Below, piece after piece: positions 45,968 through 55,784 of a stretch of DNA of 64,000 bases (positions are counted from its first letter, which is position 1; the number at the start of each line of letters is the position of its first letter). The translations under genes were made by a program, and so were the position numbers. The DNA comes from Methanosarcina flavescens (GTDB taxonomy: Archaea; Halobacteriota; Methanosarcinia; Methanosarcinales; Methanosarcinaceae), in assembly GCF_001304615.2 (NCBI RefSeq), contig NZ_CP032683.1, positions 682,001-746,000 of the forward strand, read 5' to 3'. A model generated the notes under the pieces. It was not told the origin of the DNA. It ran no database searches and saw nothing but the letters and a program-made list of their open reading frames with translations.

Positions 45968-46233
45968 ATTTAGAATACTTTTATATTCTTGTGGAAGGTC
46001 TGAAGATTATGCTGGTATAAACTTTTTAAAAAACCTCAACAAAGGAAATACTTAAATAACATCTCCAAGATTATAACTAAGTTCAAAAATAATTTTTAAT
46101 AGTAAAATATGGAGTATATAAAGTGGTTGTAAATATATTATAACTAGCTTCTTGAAAAAAGTTTGATCACAAGCCTTTTCAAAAAAGGCTTGAGCGAAAA
46201 CATTTGCAGAAAAAGTTTGATCAAAACGATATT
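45968..46233. repeat. AT-rich spacer ending in REP-like palindromes after hflX
   Basis: At 46150-46225 the palindrome AAGCCTTTT-C-AAAAAAGGCTT (46171-46191), followed by TGAGCGAAAAC, and two AAAGTTTGATCA units repeat the sequence family seen at 36650-36800 and 35240-35540. They lie just past the hflX stop and may serve as terminators. The left part holds a run of AT-rich DNA without recognisable genes. Confidence 0.6.
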
Positions 46234-47520
46234 TTAAGCTTCCTTCGGTCCGAGGAGGGCATGAGCTTTGTTAATTATCTCAGTCCTGGCTTCATAATCC
46301 ACATGGATTCGTTCTCCAAACTCAACCCTGTGTACAATTCCTTCATCATATAGCCAGGAAAGAATCGACATTCCTTCTTCCGAATTCGGAAGGGAAAGGG
46401 AGCAAAAACACCAGGGAGGCAGATGCTTGACTATCCCCGCTTTTAGTACAGCCATACCGATGCCTTTTTTTGCAGAAACGAAAACAGGGTTAGGAGCCAT
46501 ATAGCCTATCTGCTCCATAATACTATCAAGTCTGGATTCGTCAACAAGATCGACCTTGTTAAGCACAGTTATAATAGGAACTCCCTGAATCCGGTCCCAG
46601 AGAGTGTCATGAGATGTGGTGAGCTTTTGCAGAATCATCTCAGGTTTTTCGCTTACATCCACGACCAGGAGTATAAGATCCGATAGAAAAATCTCGTTGA
46701 GGGTAGATTTGAAAGCATCAACCAGCCAGTGAGGAAGATCCTCAATAAATCCCACGGTATCGGTTAAAAGAGCTTTTCGTCCTCCAAGATCCAGAGCTCG
46801 GGTGGTAGGCACAAGCGTTGTAAAAAGCATATTCTTCACATCGACACTTTCACTAACAATAGCGTTGAAAAGCGTGCTTTTTCCAGCATTTGTATATCCT
46901 GCAAGGGAAATTAAAGAAAATCCCTTCTTGTGCCTTAAAGCCCGCAGAGACTCATCATCTTTTTCTGCCGATTCAAGTTCACTCTCAATCCTTGCAATCC
47001 TCTTCTTCAGGTCCTGTTCATAAGAATCCTCGTAATCTCCAAGTCCCATAAATCCTGCTCTCTCCTCTTTCTTAGCGAGAGAAACAACGGCTCTTGCCCT
47101 GGGCACCTCGTATCTCAGTCTTGCCAGTTCTACCTGGAGTTTTGAACGGTGGGTGGTTGCCCTCTTTGCAAAAATCTCAAGGATGAGCTGGAACTTATCT
47201 ATAACCTGGCATCTACAGATTTCCGAGATATTGAAGAGCTGTGTCGTGGAAAGTCTGTTATAGAAAATTACTTTATCTGCACCAACACTTCTCACAAGTT
47301 CAGCAAGTTCTTCGATTTTCCCCCTGCCTAGCTGATGCCTTGAATCAGGATACCTGGTCTGCTTAAGCTCACCAACCGGCAGGTAACCTGCTGCTTTTGC
47401 AAGTTCTCTGAGTTCCTGGAAGAGGTATTCCTCACGTTCAGAGTCGGAATTGGGAACGGTTCTTTTAACTAGAATTACCCTGTTTCCGTTACCGGGATTC
47501 TGTTCTGCTGAAATTTTCAT
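46234..47520 (-). CDS. hflX: GTPase HflX
   Basis: About 428 residues. HflX is a ribosome-associated GTPase that can split stalled or hibernating ribosomes. The N-terminal domain contains the glycine-rich SRHQLGRGKIEEL motif and KLQVELARLRYEVPRAR. The G domain has G1 AGYTNAGKSTLFNAI, the G2 region FTTLVPTTRAL, G3 LTDTVGFIEDLP and G4 LNKVDL. A frame extension to 47655 lies within the upstream gene. ATG 47520 overlaps the DUF2209 stop (ATGA), so I choose that start. REP-like hairpins follow the stop. Confidence 0.92.
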   Translation of the reverse strand: MKISAEQNPGNGNRVILVKRTVPNSDSEREEYLFQELRELAKAAGYLPVGELKQTRYPDSRHQLGRGKIEELAELVRSVGADKVIFYNRLSTTQLFNISEICRCQVIDKFQLILEIFAKRATTHRSKLQVELARLRYEVPRARAVVSLAKKEERAGFMGLGDYEDSYEQDLKKRIARIESELESAEKDDESLRALRHKKGFSLISLAGYTNAGKSTLFNAIVSESVDVKNMLFTTLVPTTRALDLGGRKALLTDTVGFIEDLPHWLVDAFKSTLNEIFLSDLILLVVDVSEKPEMILQKLTTSHDTLWDRIQGVPIITVLNKVDLVDESRLDSIMEQIGYMAPNPVFVSAKKGIGMAVLKAGIVKHLPPWCFCSLSLPNSEEGMSILSWLYDEGIVHRVEFGERIHVDYEARTEIINKAHALLGPKEA

Positions 47521-47912
47521 GCCTCGATTTGAAGTTCTTTTATCAATAGATTGCGGGCGCTCAGGGAAATATGATGCACGAGTTCTATCGACCGCCTCTC
47601 GGCAATTGATTCCTGATACTTGAAAGCCCTGGAAAACATACTCTCGGTCACCCATCTGGGTTTATTGTACATGTCCCCCTTTTCTGCCACAATCGTGCCC
47701 TCGAAAGAAAGTTGGTCAGCAGTATCTTCAATTAGCTGCACGACATCCAGCAAACTTGGAGCTCTTTTTAGCCAGAGGGGCAGGATTTTGACCTGCTTAA
47801 CCTTCTCAATATAGTTGGCCGAGACCGTAAGCGCCGCTGCTGCACATACCATGTAATAACCTCCTTTAATCCTGTGCCTGCCAGAAATATCTACCGCAAT
47901 TATGTCCCACAT
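47517..47912 (-). CDS. DUF2209 family protein
   Basis: 131 residues, beginning MWDIIAVDISGRHRIKGGYY, which resembles the start of an RNase H-like fold with acidic residues on the first strand. The family is known from methanogens and is uncharacterised. It overlaps hflX by 4 bp (ATGA), so its product is translationally coupled to HflX and may act with it on ribosomes; that link is inference. Confidence 0.75.
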   Translation of the reverse strand: MWDIIAVDISGRHRIKGGYYMVCAAAALTVSANYIEKVKQVKILPLWLKRAPSLLDVVQLIEDTADQLSFEGTIVAEKGDMYNKPRWVTESMFSRAFKYQESIAERRSIELVHHISLSARNLLIKELQIEA

Positions 47913-48030
47913 TTATACTTCACCCTCGGCTGAAGATTTGGTTTTTATGAGATTCTAAGCGATGTTAATAATAGAGAGAATACTCTGGAATATTAGTTAG
48001 AACACTGATCTAGAGCATTGATTTAGAGCA

Positions 48031-49083
48031 TCACATTTTCGTTCGGCTGATATCCAGATATTCAACTTCCTCTCCTTTCTCGACCGCAAAAAGCATTATC
48101 TTCCTCACACTGTTTGCAAGCCTGACCGCTCCCGACATAACAGGAAGCTTGAACTCGAAATCTGCAGGGATGGCATTTACAAGGTATTCGGAATGTGGGA
48201 TTTTTTCTATTGATTCGACTTTTCGGTATACCCTGAAATTCGTCCCGAATTTAAATCCGGTTTTGACCACGTGCCCCGAGTCCCTGAGGTGCTTATATGC
48301 ACTGTACTTTCTCAGGAAAGAACTCTCAATCTCCGATGCTTTCTCAGTAAACTCATCGAATGAAAACACTTTACCTTTCCTGTCCCGAACCGTTATCACG
48401 CCTCTGGAAAAGAGATAAAGGGACTCTACCAGGGAGAGCTGCAACCTTTCAGAATCCAGCATTTTCCCGTAGAAGCCCTTTGAATAGAGAATCTCCGAAA
48501 TCCGGGCATCCCAGACTATTACTCTGTCTTCCAGGAAAGTAGCATCGGTTTTGACCGCAGGATACGGCTCAGACATCTCTCCTTCAGGGATTGTGGTCTT
48601 AACCTCATAGAATGTAAGATCACTTTCCTCATCCACTACAGCCAGGATAAATTGCTTGTGTACATTCTCTGCCGAGGCGACCGAGTCCTGTAGAAGTTTC
48701 ACAGGAAGGAGTTGTCTTTCCGATTGGACGTGGACAAAGATTTTTGCCGCACTCTTGCCCGGATGGCTACCTCTTGGATACACCCGGAAATCCGCAGCTG
48801 ACGGCTGGACGTAATACCCCCTCTCTTTGAGATCCTTATAAACGATATACTTCAGCTCAAAATTTGGCTGCCTTAAAGAAGCCTGTTCGAAAAAGGTTTT
48901 GAAATCAAGCAATGTACCTTCAAGTTCGATTTCCAGCTTTCCTCTGGACAGAAGGAAAGCAGCTTCTACAAGTGAGAGTTCGAGCCCACCACCTTTGGGG
49001 CGTCCGAAATAACCAGTTTTGTAAAGCTCGGTTACCGCTTCCTTTCCGGCAAGGACCCGGTCTCCTTTAAGTTGTGTTTTCAA
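48031..49083 (-). CDS. endA: tRNA-splicing endonuclease EndA (two-repeat form)
   Basis: About 350 residues made of two fused copies of the endonuclease unit. This is the alpha2 form that cuts tRNA introns at bulge-helix-bulge motifs. The C-terminal copy has the catalytic triad: FGTNFRVYRKV (Tyr), IPHSEYLVNAI (His) and AVRLANSVRKIMLFA (Lys). The N-terminal copy keeps the FRVYPRGSHPGKSAAK layout but is expected to be structural. TTG at 49081-49083, preceded by AGGTGA, starts the usual KTQLKGDRVL N-terminus; the longer frame to 49128 lacks support. Confidence 0.92.
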   Translation of the reverse strand: MKTQLKGDRVLAGKEAVTELYKTGYFGRPKGGGLELSLVEAAFLLSRGKLEIELEGTLLDFKTFFEQASLRQPNFELKYIVYKDLKERGYYVQPSAADFRVYPRGSHPGKSAAKIFVHVQSERQLLPVKLLQDSVASAENVHKQFILAVVDEESDLTFYEVKTTIPEGEMSEPYPAVKTDATFLEDRVIVWDARISEILYSKGFYGKMLDSERLQLSLVESLYLFSRGVITVRDRKGKVFSFDEFTEKASEIESSFLRKYSAYKHLRDSGHVVKTGFKFGTNFRVYRKVESIEKIPHSEYLVNAIPADFEFKLPVMSGAVRLANSVRKIMLFAVEKGEEVEYLDISRTKM

Positions 49084-49456
49084 TAGATTCACCTGAAAAG
49101 AAAATGAAATGAAAATAAGTTTCTTCAACAGGCTAGCTTGCTGTAGTCTAACCTGCTATAGTCTTTCCTGCTATAATCTAATTTACTATAGCGTATTTTA
49201 TCCTGATCTGGATTCTCATAAAATGATTAATTGTAATCCAGTTTATTGTAATCTAACCTGTTATAATCTGATTTAATATAATATTGCTTTTTCGACCTGC
49301 AAAGGTTCAGACCTTCAAGATTTAAGCCTGAAGTCCAGCGGTTTCATATGGATTAGCTGTTTACAGGCACACTTCATTTGAATATTTTCACTGATTACGA
49401 GAAAGTTCGTACGCTTTAAGGAAACCTGTACGCGTTAACAGAAATGCCTGTTCACA
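49084..49456. repeat. Degenerate tandem repeats upstream of endA
   Basis: A 373-bp gap between cfbB and endA. At 49130-49290 a roughly 18-20 bp unit related to TATAATCTAACCTGCTATAG recurs five to seven times with many changes. The remainder (49300-49456) is unremarkable. The endA promoter must lie at the left side of this region. Confidence 0.5.
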
Positions 49457-50944
49457 TTACGAAAGAGCTCTGGATTCCCGAAACTTCCTTGCAGCCTCCA
49501 CAAGTGAGTCTGCAAGATCCCTGTACGCAACTCCATGCAGATGAGCATAGGAGCCAAGTGTATTTCCAGAAATAAGCCCGTCCCTGTAGTTTTTTATGCC
49601 TGTCCCCCTCGACAGGGTTATTGCAAATTCGGCATCCTCAGGAATTTCCACTATTTCAGAATGATGGAATTCGTGCCCCTTGAAGCTGTTGCCTTTTCTC
49701 CCGAGAATACAGTCCTTACTAAGGGTTCCGATGTTATAACTGACAACTCTTGTTTGCCCCATGATAGTATGCCCTGGAAGCGCCCCGACCATTGAGTATG
49801 TGGATTCCGGCATTGAAGCATCGTGATATGTGCCTTCTCCGGGGACACCTGTACTGATTTTCTCCGTAAGGTACATAAGCCCCCCGCACTCGGCATAAAT
49901 TGGCATTCCTGCAGCAGAAGCTCTTTTGATGTCCTGGCGCATGGACTCATTAGCTTCAAGTTCGGCTGCAAAGAGTTCGGGATAACCGCCCCCAATATAG
50001 AGCCCGTCAATCTCAGGAAGCGAGGTGTCTTTGACAGGGCTAAAGTAAACGATTTCTGCACCTGCAAGTTCTAAAAGATCAAGGTTATCACGATAGTAAA
50101 AGTTGAAAGCTTCATCGAGGGCAACGCCTATTTTTGGCCTGGATACTCCAGAATTGGGAACCGGTGTAAAAGCGCTATTCTCAGGGCTTTTCAGGGGTTT
50201 TGCACTTTTTGCGATTTCCAGGAAGCGGTCCACGTCAATTCCTGTATTGATGATTTCCTCAATACCATGAAGGCGTGCACCAAAGCTTTCATCTCCAAAC
50301 CGTTTTCGGCCTTCAGGAGCCGGTATAAGCCCCAGGTGGCGCATGGAAATTTGCATGGAAGGATCTCTCGGAACGATCCCTATAATTGGAACACCTGTAT
50401 AATACTCGATTGCCTCTCTAGCTTTCTCGGCATGGCGGCGGCTTCCTATGTTATTGAGGATAACGCCTGCAATTTCCACATCAGGGTCGAAGTTCTTATA
50501 TCCATTGACAAGAGCAGCACTTGAACGGGTAATGCTCCGGGCATTAATTACGAGAATTACAGGACATTTGAGGATTTTCGCAATCTGGGCAGTGCTTCCA
50601 AGGTCGCTCAAGCTCTCAAAACCTTCGTAAAGCCCTCGAACCCCTTCAATAATCGCAATATCAGCCCTGTCTCCGGCCTCACAGGCATGGGTATAAACAT
50701 CCAGAATGCCATTCTCATCCATAAGGTAACCGTCAAGGTTTCTGCAGAACCTTCCTGTTATTTCAGTGTGGTAGCTCGGATCGATGTAATCCAGAGCGAC
50801 CTTGAAGGGCTGGACTTTATATCCTCTTGAAACAAGGGCAGCCATCAGTCCCATTGAGATTGTGGTTTTGCCTGAAGAGGAACGATCTGCAGAGATGAGA
50901 ATCCTGGGAATATTCCCTGCTACGGGTTGGCTGTCACTAAGCAT
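49457..50944 (-). CDS. cfbB: Ni-sirohydrochlorin a,c-diamide synthase
   Basis: 495 residues. CfbB amidates the a and c acetate side chains of Ni-sirohydrochlorin using ATP and glutamine, the second step of F430 synthesis. The N-terminal dethiobiotin-synthetase-like ATPase domain has SADRSSSGKTTISMGL and ALDYIDPSYH. The C-terminal class I amidotransferase domain has GLYIGGGYPELFA, the nucleophile Cys in YAECGGLMYL and GHEFHHSEI. It resembles CobB/CbiA; neighbouring cfbC and cfbD settle the F430 assignment. It is the last gene of the cluster, 100 bp after cfbC. Confidence 0.93.
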   Translation of the reverse strand: MLSDSQPVAGNIPRILISADRSSSGKTTISMGLMAALVSRGYKVQPFKVALDYIDPSYHTEITGRFCRNLDGYLMDENGILDVYTHACEAGDRADIAIIEGVRGLYEGFESLSDLGSTAQIAKILKCPVILVINARSITRSSAALVNGYKNFDPDVEIAGVILNNIGSRRHAEKAREAIEYYTGVPIIGIVPRDPSMQISMRHLGLIPAPEGRKRFGDESFGARLHGIEEIINTGIDVDRFLEIAKSAKPLKSPENSAFTPVPNSGVSRPKIGVALDEAFNFYYRDNLDLLELAGAEIVYFSPVKDTSLPEIDGLYIGGGYPELFAAELEANESMRQDIKRASAAGMPIYAECGGLMYLTEKISTGVPGEGTYHDASMPESTYSMVGALPGHTIMGQTRVVSYNIGTLSKDCILGRKGNSFKGHEFHHSEIVEIPEDAEFAITLSRGTGIKNYRDGLISGNTLGSYAHLHGVAYRDLADSLVEAARKFRESRALS

Positions 50945-51044
50945 TTTTATACCCCTGATTTGTTTTGCGTAGCGTTATACGGTAAATATATGTTACAGTC
51001 TATTGTTATTGCAGCTTAAGTCGTAAATTAATCTGTGCTCCAGT

Positions 51045-51842
51045 TCACTTAGTCAGTTCCCTCAACCGCTCGTCACTCAAGGAATTTGATGTAACTCTTT
51101 TTTCGTTTTCAAGGATTGCTTTTCCAAGCTTGCGGTAAGTATTTGCAATATCGGATTCGGGTGCTTTTTCCATTACAGAATAACCTTCCCTTTCACAGTC
51201 CTGGACTTCCTGTCGTTTCGGGATAAAAGCCATAAGCTGACTGCCGATCTCCTCAGCGAATTTCGCAACAATTTCCTCTTCCCTGCTTACGTTTCTGGAA
51301 TTGCAGATTACCCCGCTAAGCGGCATTCCTATTTTGGAAAGACCCTTGCAGATGTTATTTGCTGCATAAAGGGGCATATACTCGCCCGAGGTCAGGACAT
51401 AAGCCTCATTTACGAATCCTTTCCTAACAGGGGCAACAAAGCCGCCGCAGACAATGTCTCCGGGCACATCATAAATTATGAGGTCCTGCTCTTTCAGGAG
51501 ATCTCCTGAGATGCTTTTCAATTTCTGGATGGCAACAATAATTCCCCGACCTGCACACCCTATGCCAGGTTCAGGGCCGCCCGCTTCCACACATTTGACT
51601 CCTGCATATCCTTCAAAAACCACATCTTCTTCTTTTACATCCACACCTTCGCGCAGGAGGTCGAGAATGGTTGGAATTCTCCTGCCTCCAAGCAGGGTGA
51701 TTGATGAGTCACTTTTAGGATCGCAGCCTATGATCATTACTTTCTTTCCTGCCTCGGCACAGGCGGCAGCAACGTTTGAAGCCGTACTCGATTTGCCTAT
51801 TCCGCCCTTTCCGTAGATCGCTATAATCTTTTGTTTTTTCAA
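51045..51842 (-). CDS. cfbC: Ni-sirohydrochlorin a,c-diamide reductive cyclase, NifH-like reductase
   Basis: 265 residues. CfbC is the ATP-driven electron donor to CfbD in the six-electron reduction and ring closure on the way to F430. The Walker A is [16 protein letters not shown]. The [4Fe-4S] ligands are the Cys in GIGCAGRG and in [11 protein letters not shown], as in NifH/BchL. Its place next to cfbD separates it from nitrogenase NifH. It begins 37 bp after cfbD. Confidence 0.95.
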   Translation of the reverse strand: MKKQKIIAIYGKGGIGKSSTASNVAAACAEAGKKVMIIGCDPKSDSSITLLGGRRIPTILDLLREGVDVKEEDVVFEGYAGVKCVEAGGPEPGIGCAGRGIIVAIQKLKSISGDLLKEQDLIIYDVPGDIVCGGFVAPVRKGFVNEAYVLTSGEYMPLYAANNICKGLSKIGMPLSGVICNSRNVSREEEIVAKFAEEIGSQLMAFIPKRQEVQDCEREGYSVMEKAPESDIANTYRKLGKAILENEKRVTSNSLSDERLRELTK

Positions 51843-51879
51843 AGGATCTTCCTCCTGATGTTATTCTGGTTTTTCTTGC

Positions 51880-52992
51880 TCAGACTTCCTTTGCAACTTC
51901 CCTTAAGGTAGCCCCAAACTCTGATTCCACGATCTCACTGACTCCGAGTGTTTTAGGGTGAAGGTCGATTTCAACCAGTACATATTCGTGCCCCATTTCT
52001 TTTAAGGGCAACACCTGTCTCGGTCCGTTAGTGATCGAAATCAGCTCCATACCTCTTATATGTTCCATAGGGATTGCGTGCGGAACGCCCGTAATTACCG
52101 CAAAATCGAAATCGCTGTATTTTTCCTGTATCAATTCGCTGACCCTTTCCCCTGCAACCGGGTACTCGTCCATACCGCCAATAATTTCATGAACCTCAAC
52201 GTTATGTGCGTTGAAGTCTCTCAATATATATTCGGCATGCTGCCTTACCCTGGGAAGCCCGAGTTTCGGGTCGATATTTGCCATATTGATAAGGTTTTCT
52301 TTTTTCCCAAGAACTGCTGCAACCTCATTGACCGCAAGGGTGATGTCCGCAAACATGTAGCCGGTCTCTTTTTTAGCATTCATGATGACCAGGCCCTTCT
52401 TATCTTCTTTGAGTAGTTCAATTACACGCTTTGCAACCTTATATTTGACATCCCCGCGGGAGGGGGCAAGGTATTCCCTGCTTGCAGCCCCAAACCTCTT
52501 TTCCACGTCTGTAGCTTTTGCAAGGAGGAATTCCTGGCGCTCGAATTCTTTATGGTCGATAATCCCGGCATCGAGTGCGGATTCCAGAGCAAAGAGTACT
52601 CCTTTTGTGTTATTGTGGTAGCCTGCATGCACCTCAACTTCGATTACAGGGACATCCGGATTAGCCTCAAGCACGGCTTCATGCATTTCTTCCCCAATAA
52701 TCATGCTGGCGCAGGTGCCTACAACCCCTATAACCCTGGGATTAAAAAGTTCCACAGATTTGTTTATCAATTCTACAAGTCGGTCGTGACCTCCGAAAAC
52801 AAAGCCATTTTCATCAAGAGCAGTGGTAACTACATGTATGCCGTCTTCTTCGAGCAATCTTGCATGTTTAAATGAGCAACCAGGAGGTCCATGCAGAATA
52901 GCGACATCAACATTTAAGTCTCTGAGAGTGTAAAGAGCCGCAACTATGGAACTGGGGCGGGGATGGATGATTGAAATCTCTTTTCCAGTCAT
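51880..52992 (-). CDS. cfbD: Ni-sirohydrochlorin a,c-diamide reductive cyclase, NifD-like catalytic subunit
   Basis: 370 residues, shorter than NifD. It contains the cluster-binding cysteines in [14 protein letters not shown] (about 40) and [14 protein letters not shown] (about 93), and otherwise the nitrogenase-1 fold. CfbD accepts electrons from CfbC and forms the gamma-lactam-bearing 15,17(3)-seco-F430-17(3)-acid. The ATG at 52990-52992 follows a 222-bp gap, so a separate promoter for cfbDCB is possible. Confidence 0.94.
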   Translation of the reverse strand: MTGKEISIIHPRPSSIVAALYTLRDLNVDVAILHGPPGCSFKHARLLEEDGIHVVTTALDENGFVFGGHDRLVELINKSVELFNPRVIGVVGTCASMIIGEEMHEAVLEANPDVPVIEVEVHAGYHNNTKGVLFALESALDAGIIDHKEFERQEFLLAKATDVEKRFGAASREYLAPSRGDVKYKVAKRVIELLKEDKKGLVIMNAKKETGYMFADITLAVNEVAAVLGKKENLINMANIDPKLGLPRVRQHAEYILRDFNAHNVEVHEIIGGMDEYPVAGERVSELIQEKYSDFDFAVITGVPHAIPMEHIRGMELISITNGPRQVLPLKEMGHEYVLVEIDLHPKTLGVSEIVESEFGATLREVAKEV

Positions 52993-53214
52993 GATAAGTC
53001 CTCTTATTCAGCTAATCGAGATAATTATCGGGATGATAATGTGTTTCCTTCAGAATTCCTGTATCCCGGAAAACTCGGGTAACTGGCTGTACCGCAGGAT
53101 AGTGCAGGAAACACGAGCAGTGGAATTTAAACAATTAATGGAAACGGATACAGATTGGAAGAGCCTGTATAAAATTGTATCATAATAATTCTGGAAACAA
53201 CTCCGGAAAGAAGT

Positions 53215-54672
53215 TTAGCGAAAGCATTTTACTGAAGAGAGTATTATATCTTCCCCTCCTGCAAATTTTGAGGCTTTTAAGAGTCCCTCATGAAGATTCC
53301 CTGCGTAAGATACGTTTTTCCCACTTATAATTCTCATCCGTTCCCCTACTAGAATAACCTGGCTGCATTTTATACCGAATTTTTTTACAAAACGCTGCAC
53401 GGATTCGGGGGGCAGTCCTTCACAAACCTGAGAGGCTTCTTCTCCCAACACAAGGATTATACTTCCCTTTCTTTCGTCCTTCTTTTTTAGGAGAGCATAT
53501 TCAAGGGCTTTTTCGGCCGAGAGGATATCCATGCCTGAATTGGAATTGTCTATAAGGCAAATGCCATTCATTACCTTTTCTTGCATCCTGCCTGAAAGTC
53601 CTCCGAACTTCTCAATTACCGAAGTAATAGCCTCATGTCCAATTCCAAGTTCGAGGGCGGCTGCTGATGCCGCAACAAAGGCAGTCCTGTAAGCCAAGAA
53701 GTTATACCCTGGACGCGGGGAAACTGAAAAAATTTCTTTTCCCCTGTGCATAAAGCGAATGAAAGAGCCTGATAATTCGGAAGATGTTGAGAACTTTGAA
53801 ATTGATGATGGTGCAGGTCTGCATTCGGATTCCAGCACGAAGTCGGCTGTCTGATCCGGGATTTGAGGAGGCTCAACAATGAAGGGATCTTTAAAAGTTA
53901 AAACCTTTGCCTGGCTTTTTTTTGCAGCTTTGAGTGCATTTTCAGCTCTAGAGTTAATTAGAAGAACACTTTCGGGCTTTGCGTGCCTTACGAGCTGGAG
54001 TTTTGCCTCGCTTGCAAGAGCGGTATTGTTTGCAATCCCATAGTCTGGCGAAAGGGTTGTAAGGATCCCAAAATCAGCAGTGCCTGTACCCCCTATCGAG
54101 ATTTCGAAGATAAAAAAATCCGGCATTAAACCTGATTCAAAAACTTTCTCAACTGCAACTAGAATGCTTCCGGGAGTTATGCTGAGACCTCTATGGATAA
54201 GGGAAGAAGACCCTGCTTTCCAGTATTCGAGCCCCCGTGAGGTATGCAGCACTACTTCAAACCGCCTGGAGAGCATATCAGCAAGGAGGGATGCTGTGCT
54301 TGTTTTTGCTTTTACGCCTGTAACTTCAACCGTTTTTATGCCTGAGAGTCTTGAATCACCTTTGAGGATTTCTCCGACGATCTGGTGATGCGAAAGGACA
54401 ATTTTTCCCTGTGATCTGGCTTCTACGAGCATGGGATAGGCAGAATCCAGATGTACGGGCGCGACCAAAAGATCGAATTTGGCAGAGGGAAAAGGAATTT
54501 TTGAGCAGCATATCCCGTGCTTTTCCTCAAGCTCGAGCAAAGTACCAGGTTCAACTGTCCCGTAAACATCTATGCCGGTTACTTCGTTTCCAGCGGCTGC
54601 GAGACTTTTAGCAATTGGAATGCCGCCGTGAGTCAGGTCGAGCACGGCGAGCTTCCTCCGATGAAGGCCCAT
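53215..54672 (-). CDS. cfbE: Coenzyme F430 synthetase (Mur ligase family)
   Basis: 485 residues. CfbE closes the last carbocyclic ring of F430 in an ATP-dependent step. Mur-ligase features are the P-loop-like [18 protein letters not shown] (about 115), a central domain with [18 protein letters not shown], and a C-terminal domain with [20 protein letters not shown] and VLGEEASQV. The protein lacks the peptidoglycan substrate signature, as expected. It starts 26 bp after cfbA. Confidence 0.92.
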   Translation of the reverse strand: MGLHRRKLAVLDLTHGGIPIAKSLAAAGNEVTGIDVYGTVEPGTLLELEEKHGICCSKIPFPSAKFDLLVAPVHLDSAYPMLVEARSQGKIVLSHHQIVGEILKGDSRLSGIKTVEVTGVKAKTSTASLLADMLSRRFEVVLHTSRGLEYWKAGSSSLIHRGLSITPGSILVAVEKVFESGLMPDFFIFEISIGGTGTADFGILTTLSPDYGIANNTALASEAKLQLVRHAKPESVLLINSRAENALKAAKKSQAKVLTFKDPFIVEPPQIPDQTADFVLESECRPAPSSISKFSTSSELSGSFIRFMHRGKEIFSVSPRPGYNFLAYRTAFVAASAAALELGIGHEAITSVIEKFGGLSGRMQEKVMNGICLIDNSNSGMDILSAEKALEYALLKKKDERKGSIILVLGEEASQVCEGLPPESVQRFVKKFGIKCSQVILVGERMRIISGKNVSYAGNLHEGLLKASKFAGGEDIILSSVKCFR

Positions 54673-54698
54673 GAAAAACCGGACCCCATATAGGAATA

Positions 54699-55091
54699 TT
54701 AAAGGGCTTCCTGAGCCCTTTTGAACACAAGGTCAGCAATAAGCTCATCAGCCCCGAGAGGCTTTGCATAACACAGAGGAATTGTCTTTCCGTCGATTTC
54801 CAGGGTACCGCAGCCATTTTCATCCAGGCTCAGGATTTCAGGGATATCTTTTGTTATATGAACTCCCGAAGCCAGGAAAACCGGTACTGCTGCAACTTTT
54901 GTAACCCCGGTACCTGAAAAGCCTTCAATTGCTTCCTCAAGTGTTGGTTCACTATTCTCCATAAAGCCGGTTCGTACAACGACATTAGTGTGCTTCTGTG
55001 CAATGTAATCTGCGATCTGAGTGACTACTTCCTTGTTGTAAGGCAGCTTGCTCCCGTGGCCTATGGCCAGAATTCCAATTCTTTCTGTCAT
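54699..55091 (-). CDS. cfbA: Sirohydrochlorin nickelochelatase (short CbiX type)
   Basis: 130 residues, the small homodimeric archaeal chelatase. CfbA inserts Ni2+ into sirohydrochlorin, the first committed step of F430 synthesis, and can also insert Co2+. The metal-binding His lies in [17 protein letters not shown] and the second in [19 protein letters not shown] 55091 has GAGGT upstream. It heads the cfbA-E-D-C-B series. Confidence 0.94.
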   Translation of the reverse strand: MTERIGILAIGHGSKLPYNKEVVTQIADYIAQKHTNVVVRTGFMENSEPTLEEAIEGFSGTGVTKVAAVPVFLASGVHITKDIPEILSLDENGCGTLEIDGKTIPLCYAKPLGADELIADLVFKRAQEAL

Positions 55092-55328
55092 TTTTAAAAC
55101 CTCAAATTTTATATGGGCTTAACACAATTATTTGGATTTGTAACATTGGAGAGATTAACATAGTTAGGATTTATATGATATAATTCTTTTGAGAAAGAAA
55201 CAGCGGGAGAAAGTTTCGAAGGAAATGGAGAAAAGACATCTCTGCAAGAAAGAGAAAGAAGAGAAACCCAGATGGACAACAGGATTAAAAGGGTTCCCGA
55301 AAAAAATTTCCATGTAAGAGCACGTTTT

Positions 55329-55772
55329 TTATCCCTTTGGGGCGACCTCCTCAGGGAACCATTCCTGGATTTCTTTCGGCATATTGGATCTGACGTCCCG
55401 AAGCTCCCCTTCGCCCATATGGTTGTACATTACCTGCAGGACAGCCCGAATAACTTCAGCTGGATTTATATTATCATCGAACTCAAACTGCGCGTGCACC
55501 CTCCTTGCAAATTCCTCTTTTTTGAGTTTCTCAGGCTTATCCCTGAGAGTCCAGCCATCATAATACATCCCTTTAACTATAAGGGGCAACTGTGCTGCGA
55601 GATCGACCGCTTCTTCTGGTGGAAGCCTATCCCTGAGTGCGTGCAGCGTGCCCCTGAGTGCCTGGTATCCACTTTCCTTGCTTTGCCACCTCAACTGGCT
55701 CAGAATGTCCCTTATCCATACATTGGTCAGATCAATACTTTTATCAAGATTACCTATTCCTGTTTCTGACGT
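55329..55772 (-). CDS. DUF2267 protein with probable ACG start
   Basis: About 147 residues, helical. The first in-frame ATG (55692-55694) lies within the conserved core. The frame continues upstream as SETGIGNLDKSIDLTNVWIR then DILSQLRWQSKESGYQ, which is normal DUF2267 sequence, to a TAA. No ATG, GTG or TTG that would retain that segment exists. GGGGGAG (55778-55784) stands 5 nt before ACG at 55770-55772, where relatives would have ATG. So either ACG is used or the start codon has mutated. Function of the family is unknown. Confidence 0.75.
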   Translation of the reverse strand, partial: TSETGIGNLDKSIDLTNVWIRDILSQLRWQSKESGYQALRGTLHALRDRLPPEEAVDLAAQLPLIVKGMYYDGWTLRDKPEKLKKEEFARRVHAQFEFDDNINPAEVIRAVLQVMYNHMGEGELRDVRSNMPKEIQEWFPEEVAPKG

Positions 55773-55777
55773 TCTAA

Positions 55778-55784
55778 CTCCCCC
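55778..55784 (-). promoter_or_regulatory. Shine-Dalgarno GGGGGAG ahead of an ACG codon
   Basis: A purine-rich ribosome binding site lies 5 nt upstream of the ACG at 55770-55772. It supports translation of the conserved DUF2267 N-terminus in spite of the missing ATG. Confidence 0.5.

Noticed and set aside
51045-52992. Nitrogenase nifH/nifD
   Set aside because: The NifH/NifD-like pair sits between F430 genes, and the NifD-like protein is too short and lacks a nifK partner; CfbC/CfbD fit.
52946-53185. 79-codon + strand frame across the cfbD start
   Set aside because: Overlaps the conserved cfbD N-terminus antisense and has no recognisable domain.
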